A stretch of DNA of 64,000 nucleotides, taken from NCBI RefSeq assembly GCF_040536835.1, contig NZ_CP159578.1:3968001-4032000 (forward strand), given 5' to 3'. Below, piece by piece: positions 8,870 to 16,663 of this stretch. Both the position numbers and the translations under genes were made by a program. Position 1 is the stretch's first letter. Every line of letters starts with the position of its first letter. The notes beneath the pieces are model-generated. The model made no database searches. It saw nothing but the letters and a program-made list of their open reading frames with translations, and had not been told where the DNA came from. The DNA comes from Salinicola endophyticus. GTDB taxonomy: Bacteria; Pseudomonadota; Gammaproteobacteria; Pseudomonadales; Halomonadaceae.

Positions 8870-9120
8870 CTGCGCGCCAGCTGCCGCTATCATGCGCGAA
8901 AACGCATATTGGGTAATACCGGCGCTGCGTAACCATTCGTCAACCGCCTGGCCGGCCTTCCGTGGACGCAGTTCAGGGTCGAGGTCGATGCCCTCTGCCG
9001 CATGATCCGACTGACGAAGTCCCGCGATTCCTCGAGATGCGGGCGAAGCTCGCGCATGACATCGAAGCAGGGCAGACACGCCTGCTCCGTGGTCACCGGT
9101 AGTTGTCGGACGGTGGTCAT
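8870..9120 (-). pseudogene. Decayed GNAT acetyltransferase gene (probable)
   Basis: A strong ribosome binding site (AAGGAGGAT) precedes ATG 9120. The first 42 residues (for example CFDVMRELRPHLEES) resemble the opening of small GNAT N-acetyltransferases often found beside MocR regulators. The frame then breaks after the IMRQ residues. In another frame, GITQYAFSRM resembles the family's C-terminal GI.SYHFSR end, with the central acetyl-CoA region missing. I read this as an internal deletion plus frameshift. The homology is by eye only. It accounts for most of the 388-bp gap between 8824 and 9211. Confidence 0.45.
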
Positions 9121-9211
9121 CGGACATCCTCCTTGTGCAGAGGAGTCAGGTTAGAATCGGACAGATCCGCTTGGCAGCGCCAAGACGTCTTCGATCTTCC
9201 AGGACATCGAC

Positions 9212-10618
9212 ATGTCCAATACCCGACTTCGGCTCGACCGTACGCAGAGCGTGCCGATCTACCGGCAGCTCTATCAGCGCCTGCGCGAAGCGATGACAGA
9301 CGGGCGCCTGCCCCCCGGCAAACGGGTGCCTTCGGTACGCAGCCTCGCCAGTGAGCTGAACCTGTCGCGCGGTACGGTCGAGCTGGCCTATCAGCTGCTC
9401 GTCAGCGAAGGGTATCTGTTGCCGCGAGGCCCCGCGGGCACGATCGTTTCACCCCACCTGCCCGACTCCATGGGGCCGACCCCGACACCGGATACGATGG
9501 CCCAGCAGGCGCCGGAGCCCGATCTAGAGCCGCCGCTACCGTTCCAATTGGGGCTTCCGGCGCTGGACGCCTTCCCCCACAAGTTGTGGGCGCGCCTGAC
9601 CCAGCGCCGACTCAGGGCCCAGTCCAGCGCCGAACTGAATTACCCACCGCCGACGGGCCACCCGGCGCTGAAGCGCGCCCTGGTGAGCTACCTCGGGGTG
9701 TCGCGCGGTATCGCCTGCCAGCCCGAACAGATCTTCATCACCGACAGCTACCGGGACACGCTTGGGCTGATCTGCCGGGCCCTGCTGGCACCCGGCGACA
9801 GTGGCTGGTTCGAAGAGCCGGGCTATGTGATGGCGCGGGAACGACTGCTGGGCGCGGGTATGCTCTTGAACCCGGTGAGCGTCGACGCCGAAGGGTTGAA
9901 TGTCGAAGAGGGATGTTCACGCACCACCCAGGCCCGCTTCGCCGTCGTCACGCCCACGCATCAGAGCCCCACCGGGGTAACGATGACGCTGGCCCGCCGC
10001 CGAGCGTTGATGGCATGGGCGAAGCGGGAGGAGGCCTGGATCATCGAGGATGACTACGACAGTGAGTACCGCTATCGCGGCCAGCCCGAACCGGCACTGA
10101 AGAGTCTCGATGGTGACGAGCGCGTGCTCTACACCGGCACCTTCAGCAAGGTCCTGTTTCCCGCCATCAAGCTGGCCTACCTGGTGGTTCCCCGTGCTCA
10201 GGTCGCGACCTTCCAGCGCACGATGCAGGGGCTGGGGCATGGCGCCCCGACGTTGAGTCAGGCGGTTGTGACGGATTTCATCGAAGAAGGCCATTTCGCT
10301 CGCCATCTCAAGCGTATGCGGGCGCTCTATCAGGTGCGCCGTGAACATCTTAGTCAGGCGCTCGAGCATCATCTGGGCGACCGGGTTCAGCTCGATCTAC
10401 AGGCCGGTGGGATGCACCTGCTGGCCCGTCTTCCCGAAGGCGCCGACGACGTGACCATCGCGAACCGGGCCGCCAGCGCCGGGCTGGGTGGGCATGCACT
10501 GTCCGCCTGGTATCTGAGCTCGGCACGCCAGTCAGGGCTGTTGCTGAGCTTCACCAACGTCATCGATGCGGCTCATGCCGATGCGCTGGCAACTCGGCTG
10601 GCCGCGCTCACGGTGTGA
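9212..10618 (+). CDS. MocR/PdxR-family regulator (GntR HTH plus aminotransferase domain)
   Basis: A 468-residue transcription factor. A GntR-type winged helix-turn-helix (residues about 12-78, PIYRQLYQRLREAM and SVRSLASELNLSRGTVELAY) is joined by a linker to a fold-type I aminotransferase domain that binds PLP. The PLP lysine is K313 in GTFSK, and the cofactor-contacting DDYDSEY motif is at 280-286. Such proteins usually control a nearby gene, here probably the AhpD-like gene 130 bases downstream or the divergent acetyltransferase remnant. The ATG has an AGGA site upstream. The ligand cannot be read from the sequence. Confidence 0.9.
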   Translation: MSNTRLRLDRTQSVPIYRQLYQRLREAMTDGRLPPGKRVPSVRSLASELNLSRGTVELAYQLLVSEGYLLPRGPAGTIVSPHLPDSMGPTPTPDTMAQQAPEPDLEPPLPFQLGLPALDAFPHKLWARLTQRRLRAQSSAELNYPPPTGHPALKRALVSYLGVSRGIACQPEQIFITDSYRDTLGLICRALLAPGDSGWFEEPGYVMARERLLGAGMLLNPVSVDAEGLNVEEGCSRTTQARFAVVTPTHQSPTGVTMTLARRRALMAWAKREEAWIIEDDYDSEYRYRGQPEPALKSLDGDERVLYTGTFSKVLFPAIKLAYLVVPRAQVATFQRTMQGLGHGAPTLSQAVVTDFIEEGHFARHLKRMRALYQVRREHLSQALEHHLGDRVQLDLQAGGMHLLARLPEGADDVTIANRAASAGLGGHALSAWYLSSARQSGLLLSFTNVIDAAHADALATRLAALTV

Positions 10619-10750
10619 CGCGGCGCCTCTTGCCATGGCCTAGAAATCGTCGCAGATCTTGGCCCTGTGCGACGCCACGTCCGCCTTTCATCCTGTCCCG
10701 GTATCTGATTCGCACCCTCCTACGACCCACTGCCCAGACAGGTGAGCGAC

Positions 10751-11227
10751 ATGCAAGCCCGCGTGAATTACTACCAGACCTCTCCCCAGGCCGCGCAGAA
10801 GTACATCGATTTCAACATGGCACTGTCGCAGAGCGACGTGATCAAGGAGATCAAGCATCTGGTGACGCTGCGCGCTTCCCAGCTCAACGGCTGCGCCTTC
10901 TGCGTCGACATGCATGTCAAAGAGGCGAAGATCGACGGCGAGCGCGAATTGCGTCTGCACCATGTTGCGCTGTGGCGGGAATCGACGCTATTCACACCCC
11001 GCGAGCGGGCCGCCCTGGCCTGGACGGAAACCTTGACCCGGCTGCCCGAGCATGGGGTCGATGACAATATCTATGATGACGTGCGCAGCCACTTTTCCGA
11101 AGCGGAGCTCTCGGACCTGACCTTCCTGATCGTGGCCATCAACGGCTGGAATCGTCTCAGCATTGCCTTCCAGGTCGTTCCTGGCTCCGCCGACAAGGCC
11201 TTCGGACTGGACAAGGCGGGACTGTGA
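10751..11227 (+). CDS. Carboxymuconolactone decarboxylase/AhpD-like protein
   Basis: A 158-residue all-helical protein of the AhpD-like family. It has the peroxidase-type motif C48-A-F-C51 followed by H55, which in AhpD proteins acts in thiol-dependent peroxide or radical reduction; the cysteines argue against a true lactone decarboxylase. ATG 10751 with an AGGTGAG site is preferred over GTG 10742. It lies downstream of the MocR gene on the same strand, an arrangement common for this pair, and is probably its target. Confidence 0.85.
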   Translation: MQARVNYYQTSPQAAQKYIDFNMALSQSDVIKEIKHLVTLRASQLNGCAFCVDMHVKEAKIDGERELRLHHVALWRESTLFTPRERAALAWTETLTRLPEHGVDDNIYDDVRSHFSEAELSDLTFLIVAINGWNRLSIAFQVVPGSADKAFGLDKAGL

Positions 11228-11266
11228 TCACGCTTAACCTTCTGTGGCACCGGGTGCGCAGCGGGT

Positions 11267-11839
11267 TCAATGCACCACGTTGCGAATGAAGCGCAGCGTG
11301 CCGGCCCCATCGTTGCGATAGCGATAGGGCTGGTCACTCGGATAGACATGGAAGTCGCCGGCGGCGATGACGATGTCACCCGTGGCAAGCTCCAGCGTCA
11401 GCGCCCCTTCGATCACCACCAGCATCTCGTGCCAGCCGTTGTCGTCGGCCGCCGATGCGTAGACCTCACCCGGGGCGAGCGACCAGGACCACAGCTCGAC
11501 CTCCTGGCGGGCCGGCTTGCTCGCCAGCAGCCGTGCCCGGCTCTGCGGCGAGCGGCCGACCCAGGCGACCTCGTCTATGCGCGCGGAGTCTTCACTGTCC
11601 GGTGGCTGAACCAGCGCGTAGAACAGCACCCCCAGCGCCTCGGCCAGGCGGTCCAGTGTGTTCAGGCTGACGTTGACATCGCCCTTCTCGATATTGACCA
11701 GCATGCGTCGGCTGAGCCCGGCGCGCTCGGCCAGCGCCTGCTGGCTCAGGGAGAGCGCCTGGCGCAGGCGTCTGACATTGGCGGCCACATGCACCAGGAC
11801 ATCGGGGCGCTCACTAGGCTTGTGCAATATATTGCCCAT
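11267..11839 (-). CDS. XRE-family regulator with C-terminal cupin domain
   Basis: A 190-residue regulator. A helix-turn-helix at about residues 18-72 (LSQQALAERAGLSRRMLVNIEKGD) is followed by a cupin beta-barrel at about 110-188 (WHEMLVVIEGALTLEL, then GDFHVYPSD), which normally senses a small ligand. It is divergent from the EamA exporter gene with a 96-bp shared promoter region, so it most likely controls that exporter. It converges on the AhpD-like gene, with about 40 bases between. Confidence 0.87.
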   Translation of the reverse strand: MGNILHKPSERPDVLVHVAANVRRLRQALSLSQQALAERAGLSRRMLVNIEKGDVNVSLNTLDRLAEALGVLFYALVQPPDSEDSARIDEVAWVGRSPQSRARLLASKPARQEVELWSWSLAPGEVYASAADDNGWHEMLVVIEGALTLELATGDIVIAAGDFHVYPSDQPYRYRNDGAGTLRFIRNVVH

Positions 11840-11935
11840 CCGTACAATCGCGACTCTCGTCCGTGCCGCTCACCGCCAAGGCGCTTAACGGCCACGTTTG
11901 GCGAGCCATCATGCCCGAGCCCCCCTGGAGGTGTC

Positions 11936-12829
11936 ATGTCTGTCGCCACCCATCCCTTCGTCCAGCGCGCCTGGCCGGTCGCCATGCTGGTGGTGGCGAT
12001 GTGTTCGATCCAGAGCGGTGCGGCCGTGGCCAAGACACTGTTTCCCCAGATCGGCGCCACCGGCACCACCTCGATTCGCCTGATCCTGGCCGCCGGCCTG
12101 CTGCTGCTGATAATGCGCCCCTGGCGGCGGCGCATCAGCCGCCGGGCGTGGAAGTCGACGCTGATCTACGGCGTCTCGCTGGGCGTCATGAACCTGATGT
12201 TCTATCAGGCGCTGGCGCGCATTCCGCTGGGGATCGCAGTGGCGCTGGAGTTCACCGGCCCGCTGGCGGTGGCGATGCTCTCCTCGCGCCGCTGGCTGGA
12301 TCTGGTGTGGGTGGCGTTCGCGGTCAGCGGCCTGATCCTGCTGCTTCTGCTGGGTGACGATCACAGCGGCCCGGTCGACCCGGTCGGCGCGGCCTTCGCC
12401 CTGGGTGCCGGGGTGTGCTGGGCGCTGTATATCCTGTTCGGGCAGAAGGCCGGGGCGATCAATGGCGCCCAGAGTGCCACCCTGGGTATCACCATCGCCG
12501 CCGTGGTGATCGCCCCGATCGGGCTGATCGAGGTCGGCCCGGCGATCTTCGCTCCCGAGATCCTGCCATTCGCGCTGGCGGTGGCGGTGCTCTCCACCGC
12601 ACTCCCCTACACCCTGGAGATGATCGCCCTGCCTCGCCTGCCGACCCAGACCTTCGGCACCCTGATGAGCCTGGAGCCGGCGGTGGGCGCGCTCTCCGGC
12701 CTGCTGTTCCTGAGCCAGCAGTTGAGCGTGCTGCAGTGGCTGGCGATCGCGCTGGTGATCGTCGCCTCGATCGGCACCACGCTCACCGCCCGTGCCCAGG
12801 AGCCGTTCGAGGCGCCGCTACCCGACTGA
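11936..12829 (+). CDS. EamA-family (DMT) exporter, RhtA-like
   Basis: An inner-membrane protein of 297 residues with ten hydrophobic helices in two EamA repeats (about residues 12-140 and 150-285). The block LARIPLGIAVALEFTGPLAVA and the second-half GLLFLSQQLS resemble the threonine/homoserine exporter RhtA, so amino-acid efflux is the best guess. The start at 11936 is fixed by a GGAGGTG site. It is probably regulated by the divergent XRE-cupin protein. Confidence 0.85.
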   Translation: MSVATHPFVQRAWPVAMLVVAMCSIQSGAAVAKTLFPQIGATGTTSIRLILAAGLLLLIMRPWRRRISRRAWKSTLIYGVSLGVMNLMFYQALARIPLGIAVALEFTGPLAVAMLSSRRWLDLVWVAFAVSGLILLLLLGDDHSGPVDPVGAAFALGAGVCWALYILFGQKAGAINGAQSATLGITIAAVVIAPIGLIEVGPAIFAPEILPFALAVAVLSTALPYTLEMIALPRLPTQTFGTLMSLEPAVGALSGLLFLSQQLSVLQWLAIALVIVASIGTTLTARAQEPFEAPLPD

Positions 12830-12938
12830 GCGCGGCACCGCTCGGGGCGCGATGTCGGCAGCGGCGCGCGAATCTTCCAGACGCACCACACCGGGCGTGG
12901 CAGACTGGAGCGGCTTCCACGCAGCCCAGGAGGAGAGC

Positions 12939-13757
12939 ATGTCGTCGACCGGGTGGATCGATCTGCAGCGCCACGGCAGCGGTCTCGAGACCCTGCGCGC
13001 CCACTTCGAGGGCCACGCCTACGACCCGCACTGGCACGACAGCTATCTGGTCGGTTTCACCGAACAGGGCGTGCAGCAGTTCCACTGCCGGCGTCAGCGT
13101 CACGACAGCACCCCGGGCCGGCTGTTCTTCGTCGAGCCCGGGGAACTCCATGATGGCCGCGCACCCACCGCGGGCGGGTTCACCTATGCCATGCTCTACC
13201 TCGACCCGGCCTGGCTGCAGCGTGAACTGCGCCAGTTCGGCGCGGCGCCGGTCACCAGCGGCGAACCCGGCTTCCGGCGCACGCTGGCCGACGACCCCGA
13301 GCTGGCGCGCCAGGTGGCCGCGGCCTTCACCGCACTGCGCACGCCCGGGTGGCGACTGGCTCGGGAGACGCATCTCGACGCCGTGCTGCGCGGCATGCTG
13401 CCCCACCTGGGCTGGCAGGAAAGAGCGCTGGGCGACCCGCGGCTGCCGCGCACCGCGCGTCTGGCCCGCGACTACCTGCACGCCCACTGCGAGCAGGATA
13501 TCGGCCTGGAGACCCTCGCCGCCCACTGCGGCGTCGATCGTTTCCGTCTCAGCCGCGCCTTCAAGGCCGCCTTCGGCCTGGCGCCCCACGCCTATCTGGT
13601 TCAGCTGCGGCTCGCCCGGGCACGCCGCTGTCTGGCGGTAGGCGATGCCCCGGCCGAGGTCGCGGCGCGTTTCGGCTTCGCCGACCAGAGCCATCTGGGG
13701 CGCTGGTTCCGACGCGCCTATGGCCTCACGCCCGCGGACTACCGCCGCCGCGGCTGA
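12939..13757 (+). CDS. AraC-family transcriptional regulator
   Basis: A 272-residue regulator: an N-terminal cupin-like AraC_binding domain (about 15-140, with HWHDSYLVGFTEQG) and a C-terminal double helix-turn-helix (about 170-268) ending in the family signature ARFGFADQSHLGRWFRRAYG. The ATG at 12939 has an AGGAGGAGAG site. AraC proteins of this type often control a LysE-type amino-acid exporter next door; the gene 210 bases downstream is such an exporter but is internally deleted. Confidence 0.9.
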   Translation: MSSTGWIDLQRHGSGLETLRAHFEGHAYDPHWHDSYLVGFTEQGVQQFHCRRQRHDSTPGRLFFVEPGELHDGRAPTAGGFTYAMLYLDPAWLQRELRQFGAAPVTSGEPGFRRTLADDPELARQVAAAFTALRTPGWRLARETHLDAVLRGMLPHLGWQERALGDPRLPRTARLARDYLHAHCEQDIGLETLAAHCGVDRFRLSRAFKAAFGLAPHAYLVQLRLARARRCLAVGDAPAEVAARFGFADQSHLGRWFRRAYGLTPADYRRRG

Positions 13758-13967
13758 GCTACCTTGCCTCGATCCAACGCTGTCGACCCGACCCTGTCGA
13801 TCTGATCCCGACGAACCGACCTTGCCGGCCTGATCCCTTCCTCTCACCCCTTCGCCCCGATGCCGTCGACCAGACCTCGGCGGCATGCCAGCCCTGCTCA
13901 GATCTTCCAGACGCATCAGCCGCGCCAGGCGATAGTCGGAGCTCATGTTGTCCGATGGAGAGACCCC

Positions 13968-14297
13968 ATGCCGAGCTGGATACCTTTCGCGCTGTTCGCC
14001 ATCGTCGCCTCGATCACGCCGGGGCCGACCAATCTGCTGATTCTGCATCAGGGGCTGCATCACGGCTTCCGGCGTACCCTGCCGGCGGTGATCGGTGCCA
14101 GCCTGGCCGCCGCCGCGCTCGTGCTGCTGGTGGGGCTGGGTCTCGGCCAGCTGCTGACCAGCCGGCCCTACGCGAGTCTGGCGTTGAGCTGGCTGGGTGT
14201 CGTCTGGTTGAGCTGGCTGGCGTGGCGGCTATTCAACCGCGCGCTGGCGCTGGTGCTGCTGCTGGTAGCGTGGTGGAGCGTGCTGATGCCGGGCTGA
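13968..14297 (+). pseudogene. LysE-family exporter with internal in-frame deletion
   Basis: An open frame of 109 residues where LysE/RhtB exporters have about 200. Residues 1-88 match the N-terminal half (ITPGPTNLLILHQGL, then helices 2 and 3 ending WLSWLAWRL); the remaining residues (FNRALALVLLLV...) look like the last helix of the family. About 95 central residues are missing without breaking the frame. A truncated, probably non-functional transporter is most likely. It was probably the target of the AraC regulator upstream. Confidence 0.6.
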
Positions 14298-14318
14298 GGC
14301 CGTGGTCGGCAAGCGGAG

Positions 14319-14369
14319 AATGATAAGAAGCGAGAGAAGAATGATAAGAAGCGAGAGGAGAATGAGCAG
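14319..14369. repeat. 21-bp tandem repeat (2.4 copies)
   Basis: AATGATAAGAAGCGAGAG plus three bases repeats at 14319-14339 and 14340-14360, with one difference, then a partial third unit. It lies between the LysE remnant and arfA, and is not coding. Confidence 0.85.
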
Positions 14370-14395
14370 ACAAGCAGCGTGCAGGGTGACAGGAA

Positions 14396-14442
14396 AGCGC
14401 CATGGCGAAACGGCCGGCTTCAGGCCGCTTGGCGATGGCGCC
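14396..14442 (-). other. Long hairpin overlapping the arfA stop codon
   Basis: On the arfA strand, a 20-base arm (14442 down to 14423) pairs with 14415-14396 with only a few mismatches or wobbles; the 7-base loop 14416-14422 contains the TGA stop. Three T residues follow. In E. coli, a hairpin near the arfA 3' end yields nonstop mRNA by termination or RNase III cleavage; a similar role is inferred here. Confidence 0.7.
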
Positions 14443-14572
14443 CCCCCTGGGCACCACGGCCCTTGCGTGAATAGCTGCCTTTGCCCTTCTTGGGCGTCTG
14501 CTGCTGCTGGCGAAACTGCGGTGTGCGTAACGCGGCCTTGAGCGCGTTGTCGCGGATCGGCTGACGTGCCAT
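14420..14572 (-). CDS. arfA: Alternative ribosome-rescue factor ArfA
   Basis: A 50-residue basic protein, too short for usual gene callers. It matches ArfA: IRDNALKAALRTPQFRQ followed by KKGKGSYSRKGRG is the conserved core (E. coli: IKDNAIEALLHDPLFRQ, KKGKGSYMRKGK). ArfA frees ribosomes stalled on mRNAs lacking a stop codon by recruiting release factor 2, as backup to tmRNA. The ATG at 14572 has an AAGGAG site. The gene lies downstream of mntP on the same strand, with 85 bases between. The stop codon lies in a hairpin loop, consistent with the known self-limiting expression of arfA. Confidence 0.85.
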   Translation of the reverse strand: MARQPIRDNALKAALRTPQFRQQQQTPKKGKGSYSRKGRGAQGGRHRQAA

Positions 14573-14657
14573 GGAAGCTCCTTGACGTTCAGGATGGCGA
14601 CTCGACGAGTGTGATCAAGATGGGGGTAAAGCGCATGCGGACTGGGCCCGCCATCGC

Positions 14658-15236
14658 TCAGGCGGCGGCGAGGTGCTCGTAGAGCACCATACAACCGATC
14701 ACGATCAGCACCAGGCCACCGCCGATCTCGGCGCGCTTGCCGATCAGCGAACCGATGGCCCGCCCCAGCATGATACCGATGGTGACCATCAGCGTGGTAG
14801 CCAGGCCGATCGCCGCCGCCGCGACCAGGATATTGATGTTGGCAAAGGCCAGCGTGACGCCGACCGCCATGGCGTCGATGCTGGTCGCCAGGGCGGTGGC
14901 CGCCACCAGCCAGAACGAGCGTCGTGCCGGCGCTTGTGCGTCGTCTTGGGTACGCGGGTCATCCGGCTTGAGGCCGGCCCAGATCATGTGCGACCCGAGT
15001 CCGGCCAGCAGCACGAAGGCGATCCAGTGATCCCATTCGGACACGAAATGCGTTGCCGCCAGGCCGATGGCCCAGCCGATCACCGGCGTGATCGCCTCGA
15101 TGGTGCCGAAGATCATGCCGATGCGCAGCGCCTCGGGAAACCGCGTGCGCTTGAGCGCGGCGCCCTTGCCGATCGACGCGGCAAAGGCGTCGGTCGACAT
15201 GGCGAAGGCAAGCAAGAACAGAGATGCGGGATTCAT
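14658..15236 (-). CDS. mntP: Manganese efflux pump MntP
   Basis: An inner-membrane Mn(II) exporter of 192 residues with six hydrophobic helices in two repeats. The family motifs are visible: [14 protein letters not shown] in the first repeat and [17 protein letters not shown] in the second, each with the conserved Asp, which contribute metal ligands. ATG 15236 is chosen because the upstream in-frame region is riboswitch RNA, not protein. Expression is probably induced by manganese through the leader riboswitch. Confidence 0.93.
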   Translation of the reverse strand: MNPASLFLLAFAMSTDAFAASIGKGAALKRTRFPEALRIGMIFGTIEAITPVIGWAIGLAATHFVSEWDHWIAFVLLAGLGSHMIWAGLKPDDPRTQDDAQAPARRSFWLVAATALATSIDAMAVGVTLAFANINILVAAAAIGLATTLMVTIGIMLGRAIGSLIGKRAEIGGGLVLIVIGCMVLYEHLAAA

Positions 15237-15250
15237 GGCGTCGTCCAGCC

Positions 15251-15410
15251 GGTGGTTGCACCACGACACCCGCCAGGCCCGACTCTGCGTCGCGGGTGTC
15301 AATGGTCTCGCCAACCGACATCGGTGTGCGTGCCACGGCCAGGGCCGAGTGTGTTGACACGCACGCCGCTGGTCTACAACAGACACACCAGCGACCGGCT
15401 ACTCCCCAAA
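15251..15410 (-). promoter_or_regulatory. yybP-ykoY manganese riboswitch (mntP leader)
   Basis: Upstream of mntP on its strand lie the signatures of this class: GGGGAGTAGC (15398-15407), a GTCAACA core near 15355, and GGCGAGACC (15304-15312). A 9-bp stem (15265-15273 with 15292-15300) follows, then a small stem (15251-15264) close to the mntP start; these are likely parts of the expression platform. The class binds Mn2+ and turns on efflux genes. Confidence 0.88.
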
Positions 15411-15419
15411 GAGACTCAG

Positions 15420-15448
15420 ACTATAGTCGTCGCGCCGGAACCTTTCAA
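15420..15448 (-). promoter_or_regulatory. Sigma-70 promoter for mntP
   Basis: A -35 TTGAAA (15443-15448) and -10 TATAGT (15420-15425) with an exact 17-bp spacer. The -10 ends about 13 bases before the riboswitch GGGGAGTAG, so transcription would start just ahead of the aptamer. Confidence 0.75.
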
Positions 15449-15522
15449 TAAATGATTGAATTTAAAGGGAAAAATACACCCCGGTTAACTCATGTCGTCG
15501 GCGTTAATCAAGTTCACCCGAG

Positions 15523-15723
15523 TTGAACTTTGAACACGGGGTTGGCGAATGCGCTGCGTGGCAAGCCGCCAGTGCCGTGGCAACCCAGCATCTCGGCCTG
15601 CTGCAGACGACCTACGCCTACGGCACGCGGGTCGCCCTGCTCTCGCTGACCGCGCTGATCGCGCTGATCGCGGCCCTGGCTACGCCGCGCGGGGACGCCG
15701 GATGCTGCCCGCGCCCCGCCTGA
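15523..15723 (+). CDS. Possible small membrane protein
   Basis: An open frame of up to 66 residues with one convincing hydrophobic helix (VALLSLTALIALIAAL) and a short polar tail. The only starts are a TTG at 15523 and weaker ones inside; no good ribosome binding site is evident. Its existence is uncertain. Between the mntP promoter and this frame (15449-15522) I see nothing beyond AT-rich sequence. Confidence 0.25.
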   Translation: MNFEHGVGECAAWQAASAVATQHLGLLQTTYAYGTRVALLSLTALIALIAALATPRGDAGCCPRPA

Positions 15724-15744
15724 CGCGGTGGCACGGGATGCGTT

Positions 15745-16437
15745 TCAGCCCGCGTGCACCTCGCGCTCGAGCGCCTGGCGCATCTCGCCATCCAGTGACA
15801 GCGCCTGTGCCAGTTGGTCGAGCCAGGCTTTCTCCATCGGATTCTGATCGTCGATGATCGCCACGCTGGCGAGGTAGATCTCGCGGGCGGCCTGGGGCGA
15901 GTCGGCATCGCGCGCGATCGCCTCGGCATCCAGCGGCGCCGACATCTCGCGCTCGACCCAGGCGTGCAGCTCGTCATCCGCGCCCAGGGCATCGATCTGC
16001 TCGGCCAGGGCGGCACGCTCGGCGGCATCGATATGCCCATCGGCGCGCGCCGCCGCGATCATCGCCTTGAGAATGCCGCGGCTGCGCGTCTCCTGGCGCT
16101 CGCCGGAGAGCTGCTCCAGCGGCTGGTCCGCTGCGGACGTCGCCTCGGCTGGCGTCGCCTCGGCTGGCGTCGCCTCGGCTGGCGTCGCCTCGGCTGGCGT
16201 CGACTGCTGCGCCTGATGCGCCTGCCACGCCTTCCACGCCAGCGCCCCGATGCCCGCCAGCGCGCCGTACTTGATCGCCTTGCCGCCCAGGCTGCGCCCG
16301 CGTTTGCTGCCGACCAGCAGCCCCAGCGCGCCGCCGCCGAGCAGCGACTTGACGTCGAAGCCCCCGCTGCCGGCCTTCTGGCGCTGGCCGCTACCCGCCT
16401 GCTGCATGAGCTGGGAAAGGATCCGTTGTGCATTCAT
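15745..16437 (-). CDS. DUF533 (YebE-like) tellurite-resistance-like protein
   Basis: A 230-residue protein. The N-terminus (residues 1-70) has a glycine-rich segment and one hydrophobic stretch (AIKYGALAGIGALAWKAW) typical of YebE. After a linker made of four PAEAT repeats, residues about 115-228 form the TerB-like helical domain (ILKAMIAAARADGHID, with Asp/Glu residues). The function of DUF533 proteins is not known. The linker is encoded by a 15-bp tandem repeat that may vary in copy number. Confidence 0.8.
   Translation of the reverse strand: MNAQRILSQLMQQAGSGQRQKAGSGGFDVKSLLGGGALGLLVGSKRGRSLGGKAIKYGALAGIGALAWKAWQAHQAQQSTPAEATPAEATPAEATPAEATSAADQPLEQLSGERQETRSRGILKAMIAAARADGHIDAAERAALAEQIDALGADDELHAWVEREMSAPLDAEAIARDADSPQAAREIYLASVAIIDDQNPMEKAWLDQLAQALSLDGEMRQALEREVHAG
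16142..16201. repeat. 15-bp coding tandem repeat, four copies
   Basis: The unit GCCTCGGCTGGCGTC repeats four times exactly, encoding PAEAT repeats in the linker of the DUF533 protein. Identical copies suggest recent slippage. Confidence 0.95.
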
Positions 16438-16663
16438 CTGCTGTACTCCGCTGCCTGTCGAGAAGAGATGGCGCCGCCAGCCTCGGCTACCGGGCCGGGG
16501 CATCGGCCCGGTGTGCCAGTTTGTCGCAGTGCCGGGCACTCAAGACGCTGCCGCGCGGGCCGATAGAGCGTACTCGGCACCCACGTGGATCGGTGCCGTT
16601 CCGGCCGCCACACGCAGGTGACGCCCGGCTCTTCGATACTAAGGGAAGGCAGGTGAACCAAGC

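Noticed and set aside
16142..16201. Tandem repeat as a possible CRISPR or intergenic minisatellite
   Set aside because: It is inside the DUF533 reading frame, in phase (15 bp), and encodes a PAEAT linker.
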